From assembly GCA_030649945.1 (NCBI GenBank), contig JAUSFE010000052.1:1-64000 (forward strand): 64,000 nt of DNA, given 5' to 3'. Under the pieces are notes generated by a model. The model did no database searches, was not told the origin of the DNA, and worked only from the letters and a program-made list of their open reading frames with translations. The position numbers and the translations under genes are program-made. This DNA is from Dehalococcoidia bacterium (GTDB lineage Bacteria; Chloroflexota; Dehalococcoidia; SM23-28-2; RBG-16-64-32). This document shows positions 60,189-64,000 of the stretch, in pieces; the first letter of the stretch is position 1, and each line of letters begins with the position of its first letter.

Positions 60189-60332
60189 GATTGTCCTCCT
60201 GCCCCAGTTCTGAGGGGAGCATATTTTAGCACCCCCGCCTCTGTGCGGCGCGACTGGTGACGCTGATGGGCGTAAACGCAACTCCGGCGGCCGATGGGGT
60301 TCACCCCACAGTTGCGACCGCCCGGATCGACA

Positions 60333-60827
60333 CTAAGAGCCGTTAGTGCCGTGCCGACTGCTGCGTGAGCCTGCCAGATCTCGCCTGGGCGGCTCGGCGA
60401 TGTTGCTCGCCGCCGATGGCCATTGGGTAATGAGGCTGCAAGCCGCAAGAGCACCTAGCAGGTCAGGACCGGTAATTGGCAGCGGCAGTACCAGGTGGCG
60501 TCCACTGCTCGCCGGCGCATGGTTCCAGGACGGAGACCATGACAGCACGATGGTCGGAATCACGAATGGCCACTGCTCGACTATCTTGCAAAGAGCAGAA
60601 AGTTCCTGTTGGGGTAGCCAAGTGACAATTGCATCGAATCGTATGAATGACGCCACCCGCACAATCTCTTCGAGCCGCCTGATAGCTGCTGGCCGGTGGC
60701 CGTTAGCTTCCAGGAGCCTGGCAATCCAGGAGGCGGCCGGCCTGATCGGCACGATTAGAAGTACGTTCAGTGGCTGGCCTCCGGGGTGCAGCGGGCTGCA
60801 AGGTTTGGATGGGCGCGCTCCAAGCAT
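60333..60827 (-). CDS. Receiver-like protein lacking the phosphoacceptor
   Basis: 164 residues. PLNVLLIVPIRPAASWIARL, VASFIRFDAIVTWLPQ, IPTIVLSW and HLVLPLPITGPDLLGAL follow the strand-helix pattern of a CheY-like receiver. But the phospho-Asp position reads VTWLP and the first acidic pair is missing. It may be a degenerate or atypical receiver, perhaps protein-binding only. The start at 60827 is tentative. It is not next to a kinase. Confidence 0.45.
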   Translation of the reverse strand: MLGARPSKPCSPLHPGGQPLNVLLIVPIRPAASWIARLLEANGHRPAAIRRLEEIVRVASFIRFDAIVTWLPQQELSALCKIVEQWPFVIPTIVLSWSPSWNHAPASSGRHLVLPLPITGPDLLGALAACSLITQWPSAASNIAEPPRRDLAGSRSSRHGTNGS

Positions 60828-60845
60828 CAGGGCCGATTCAATGTT

Positions 60846-61226
60846 CTAGAAACTGGCCGGCGGATGTGCGAACTCGATCTGCAGCGAGCGACCGCTGAGC
60901 TCAAATCGAGTCACGGTCTCAGGCGAGTCGGCGTCGCCCTTCCAGGAGATGGTTACCCGCTCTTCGGTATCCAGCTTGCCGAGTGCCCATTTCACCATCT
61001 CACCGACCGCTTCGAGATGAAGGGGTGGCCAGCCCGCGGTCACCTTGCGGATCTCACCGGTCATACTCGGCTTGCCGAACTTCGTCGCGAGGTCTTCGAC
61101 GACATCAGCGACTTCGTCGCCGGCGTTGAGACGGGCGAGAATTTCGTGCCCATCGTTTAGAATTAGTGCCGTTGTGAACACCACGTTCAGTAGTTCAACT
61201 GCCTCGCCACAGCCTGGACCTGCCAT
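60846..61226 (-). CDS. Hypothetical protein
   Basis: 126 residues (MAGPGCGEAVELLNVVFTTA), alternating helices and a beta-rich C-terminus (EERVTISWKGDADSP, VTRFELSGRSLQIEFA). It looks like an intact small cytoplasmic protein. It is divergent from the AAA regulator at 61308, and the 81-bp gap must carry both promoters. Family not recognised. Confidence 0.5.
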   Translation of the reverse strand: MAGPGCGEAVELLNVVFTTALILNDGHEILARLNAGDEVADVVEDLATKFGKPSMTGEIRKVTAGWPPLHLEAVGEMVKWALGKLDTEERVTISWKGDADSPETVTRFELSGRSLQIEFAHPPASF

Positions 61227-61307
61227 CGGTTCATGCTCCTTTCATTCGCTATCTCACTCGGAGCGCGCCCGCCGGAGCACATTGTGAGCAGGGGAGCAGA
61301 ACGGGAC

Positions 61308-64000
61308 ATGCGTGAGATCACACAAGTTAGGCGGGAAAGCAAAGGGCCTTTAAGTGTGCCAAGTCTTCCTCTACGTGCACGTTTCGTCGGCCGCGACAGG
61401 GAACTCGCAACTCTACACGAGCTGCTGGTCAACCGCTCCGGTCAGTCGGTCCTCGTTCAAGGAGAGGCGGGCATCGGCAAGAGCTCGCTATTCGAAGAGT
61501 TCCTTAGTCGAGTCACTGGCGATCCATTTCGCGTTCTACGCGGCCACTGCTACGAGCAGCCGGAGGTCGGCCCGTACTTCCCGTTCCAGCAGTTGGCGCG
61601 CCAGATCTCGATGCAGACTCTGTCGCCTGGCCGTTATGCGATGGAAGCGATTTGGGCTACCCGCGCACCCGGGGAGTTCAACCTCAGTCGAGACGCGCCC
61701 GCAGAGCGGGCCGCATTTCTGAACAGAGCCACCGACGCGATTCTGATTGCCACCAGCGAACGGAAGACCCTTGTATGCATCGAGGATATCCAGTGGGCTG
61801 ACGTCGGCTCTCTCCTCCTCCTCAACAACTTGATTGACGCCCGGTGCGAATCCTTGTCGGTAGCTTGCAGCATGCGGACTGAGGAGCCACTGGGGAACGA
61901 AGTCAGGCAATTGGTCCGCCGAATCGAGCGCAACAGTAGACGGGTGCTAGTCCCCGCCTTCACTGCCGACGAAGTTCGCTGCTTGATGGAAACACTCAAG
62001 GGCCCTGGGTTCATCACTGAAGAAGAGCTAGACGAACTTCATGCCTGTACGCGGGGCAATCCTTTGTTCGTCACCGAACTCATACTCCATCTCACCGCTA
62101 CCGGTCTGCTGGAGCGGCATTCCTTGGCTGAGGCACTTAGCAGAGCCCAGATCCCGCGTCGCTTGGCCGAGCTCATCGATCTGCGGCTCCATCACCTTCC
62201 ACCTCGAGTGACTCACACCTTGTCGCTATGCGCTGTGGTCGGCGGCCAATTTGCGGCGGACGCTATCGTCCGGATTGGCGCTGACTCGAAAGTAGTCATC
62301 GAACGCCATCTTCAAACCGCCTGCGAGTCGGGGATCGTGCTCCCGGTCGATCACATGGGCGAGCCCCGGTACCGCTTCGTACACCCTCTATTTGCTAAGC
62401 GGCTGTATGATCGGCTCTCTCCGGCGCAACGCAGGGATCTGCATAGCCGGGTCGCCGAAGCAGGGCACACGGGGGCCCTACGACTCGACCTGGACGAGCT
62501 CGCCCGTCATCATGCTGCTGGTCTTGGCCGACGCCAGCCCACGAGAGTGATTCACTACTGCTCATCGGCTGCTGAGCGGGCGGAAGGCATCATGGCCTTC
62601 GAGAGCGCCGCTCGCTTTTGGGAGCTGGCGTTACGATCGACTCGCACTCGCTCCAATCGCATCCGTGCGAGACTGTTGCGACGGTTGGGCTGGGCGCTTT
62701 GGGCCGCCGGCAAGTGGATTCCTGCCGCCGAGGTGTGGGAAGAGGCGGTGCAGCTGTTTGATGCGATGAAAGATGCGCGTCACGTGGGCGAGATCGCACT
62801 CGCTCTAGGTGACATGCTTCGCTGGCGACAGGAACTAGCCCAGTCAAAGCGTTGGTTGAGCACGGCGCTTGCTGTCCTTCCTGAAGAGTCGACCGAGCGC
62901 GCTAGGGCACTCGCGCTTCTAGGAAGCATAGAGTGCATTGAAGGAAACTCCGACACAGGACTCGAGCTCCTGCAAGAGGCGGTCAGAGCGCTTCAAGAGA
63001 AGGACCCGGACCCCATCACCCTCTACTGGCTATCATATGGCTTCTTGACAGCGGGTGATCCTGACAAAGCATGTAGTCTCGCCAAAGAAGGACTGATCGA
63101 GGCGACGCGGCGAGGCGCATCCAACGCTGTGTGTTTGTTGGCTGCAAGCCTGGTCCACCAAGATCTCGCAGGTCTCAAGTACATTTTGGCGCGCTCCCAC
63201 GCCAGGATTCTGGAAGCCCACCTTCATCCCACAGACACAAGGGGGCTTACGCTCTCGTTCATTTGCAAGGCCCTGATCATGTCCTTCGTTGGCGACTGGA
63301 GCGCGGTTTCCCGCCTATGCGAAGAGTGGGCTGCAAAGGTCCGGCTCGTAGGACGGTATCAGGTGGCCACGGCGCGGGTTTTCCGAGGAGAGGCGAGGCT
63401 CGCCCTCGGCGATGCCGTTGGCGCAAAGACGCAGTTCAGCCGAGCGCTCCCGGACGTTGAGCGAATGATGCCGCTTGTTGCTCTCCACCTGGCTCGCGCC
63501 CACCTTCACTTGGGTGAGTCCGAGCAGGCAGAAGCGATCTTGCGACATTACGCAGCGGAGGTGATAGCTACGAAGAGGTTCGCCGCCGCACGTTTGGTTG
63601 CTGGCGACGTCGCATCCTCCTTGGAAGCAACCGGCATTTGCGAAACACTCTACGAGGCGTTGCTCCTGGAATCCCGGCCGATGCTTATTGTATATGCGCC
63701 CATCTCCGTACAGCGGGTACTCGGCCGGCTGGCGACGTCAATGAAACTTTGGAGAGAGGCCATCTCGCACTTTGATGCCGCCGCACGCCAGTTGGCCTTT
63801 GGTGGCGCGCACTTCGAATTGGCTCACACGTATCTTAACCACGCCGCGATGCGCCGGGCCAGGCGTCGCCGTGGCGACCTGAACAAAGCGGTCGCTTTTG
63901 AGGCTAGAGCGAATGCCATCTTTAGCAAGCTCGGAGTGCCTCAACCGCTGCAAGACACTAGCGGAACACGCACGGCCAGTCCGTTCGGTCTGACGTCTCG
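61308..64000 (+). CDS. Large AAA ATPase/TPR regulator, 3' end outside the window
   Basis: At least 897 codons, open to the window edge, from ATG 61308 (MREITQVRRESKGPLSVPSL; GGGGAG about 11 bp upstream). ARFVGRDRELATLHELL, Walker A QGEAGIGKSSLFEEF, the Walker-B-like VCIEDIQWADVGSL and CTRGNPLFVTELILHL define a STAND-type AAA domain (about residues 22-260). A long TPR superhelix follows. This is the LuxR/MalT or cyclase-associated architecture. The output domain (LuxR helix-turn-helix or cyclase) must lie beyond 64000. Two relatives, at 6529 and 43471, have cyclase domains. Confidence 0.82.
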   Translation, partial: MREITQVRRESKGPLSVPSLPLRARFVGRDRELATLHELLVNRSGQSVLVQGEAGIGKSSLFEEFLSRVTGDPFRVLRGHCYEQPEVGPYFPFQQLARQISMQTLSPGRYAMEAIWATRAPGEFNLSRDAPAERAAFLNRATDAILIATSERKTLVCIEDIQWADVGSLLLLNNLIDARCESLSVACSMRTEEPLGNEVRQLVRRIERNSRRVLVPAFTADEVRCLMETLKGPGFITEEELDELHACTRGNPLFVTELILHLTATGLLERHSLAEALSRAQIPRRLAELIDLRLHHLPPRVTHTLSLCAVVGGQFAADAIVRIGADSKVVIERHLQTACESGIVLPVDHMGEPRYRFVHPLFAKRLYDRLSPAQRRDLHSRVAEAGHTGALRLDLDELARHHAAGLGRRQPTRVIHYCSSAAERAEGIMAFESAARFWELALRSTRTRSNRIRARLLRRLGWALWAAGKWIPAAEVWEEAVQLFDAMKDARHVGEIALALGDMLRWRQELAQSKRWLSTALAVLPEESTERARALALLGSIECIEGNSDTGLELLQEAVRALQEKDPDPITLYWLSYGFLTAGDPDKACSLAKEGLIEATRRGASNAVCLLAASLVHQDLAGLKYILARSHARILEAHLHPTDTRGLTLSFICKALIMSFVGDWSAVSRLCEEWAAKVRLVGRYQVATARVFRGEARLALGDAVGAKTQFSRALPDVERMMPLVALHLARAHLHLGESEQAEAILRHYAAEVIATKRFAAARLVAGDVASSLEATGICETLYEALLLESRPMLIVYAPISVQRVLGRLATSMKLWREAISHFDAAARQLAFGGAHFELAHTYLNHAAMRRARRRRGDLNKAVAFEARANAIFSKLGVPQPLQDTSGTRTASPFGLTS

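Noticed and set aside
52131-60300. Complete prophage
   Set aside because: Only a small terminase and replication genes; no large terminase, portal, capsid, tail or integrase is visible.

Overview
The window is high-GC, densely coded bacterial DNA. The mix of lipoproteins with Ala/Thr/Pro linkers, an SdhB of the actinobacterial/chloroflexotal type, class III cyclase/AAA/TPR regulators, an HmuY-type domain and a KOR-Hdr-ETF redox operon suggests an uncultured Chloroflexota lineage, perhaps near Dehalococcoidia. That assignment is inference; the window has no rRNA or marker gene that settles it.

Layout. 1-1458: the 5' end of sdhB (minus strand) and a complete ~1.29 kb insertion sequence that landed 9 bp upstream of its start codon. 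1522-5985: a small membrane protein, an MBL-fold hydrolase, a ThDP-dependent enzyme, a frameshifted GNAT and a methyltransferase. 6529-13378: a zinc-ribbon/Ser-Thr kinase/ATPase/cyclase giant, a NarX/DegS-type histidine kinase and its NarL-type regulator, all on the minus strand. 13531-19246: a divergent operon for a membrane redox module (four-cluster Fe-S protein, NrfD, Ig-like membrane protein, cytochrome c, two lipoproteins) without a catalytic molybdopterin subunit. 19247-20050: an HmuY-like domain in frame beyond a UAG stop, a strong hairpin and a broken cyclase. 20054-31774: one secreted RTX-type protein of about 3,900 residues.

32330-41539 is the metabolic core: eight minus-strand genes, nearly all with overlapping ends, in the order korD-korA-korB-korC-hdrA(QmoA/QmoB-like fusion)-hdrCB-etfA-etfB. 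They would join oxidation of a 2-oxoacid through ferredoxin to an Hdr/Qmo-like flavin and Fe-S core and an electron-transfer flavoprotein. This predicts soluble electron bifurcation or confurcation, or a route to quinone. 42026-50584: GNAT, cytidylate-kinase-like protein, a second cyclase/ATPase regulator, a membrane protein, tRNA-Arg(CCG) and convergent otsA/otsB for trehalose. 50699-51377: a VapBC-like toxin-antitoxin pair with a readable promoter/operator.

From about 52088 a mobile island interrupts comM (only the C-terminal part remains). It carries a prim-pol/DUF3987 replication protein, an iteron-like array, a P27-type small terminase, a ParB-methyltransferase fusion, a RAMA-domain protein, zinc-finger proteins and a Cas4-like nuclease. 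Its right end and the rest of comM are not seen. A large AAA/TPR regulator runs off the right edge.

Across the window, intergenic regions carry copies of the 3' half of the tRNA-Arg gene, all in one orientation. Four of the five lie about 20-40 bp downstream of a minus-strand stop codon. This is the most unusual non-coding feature here.
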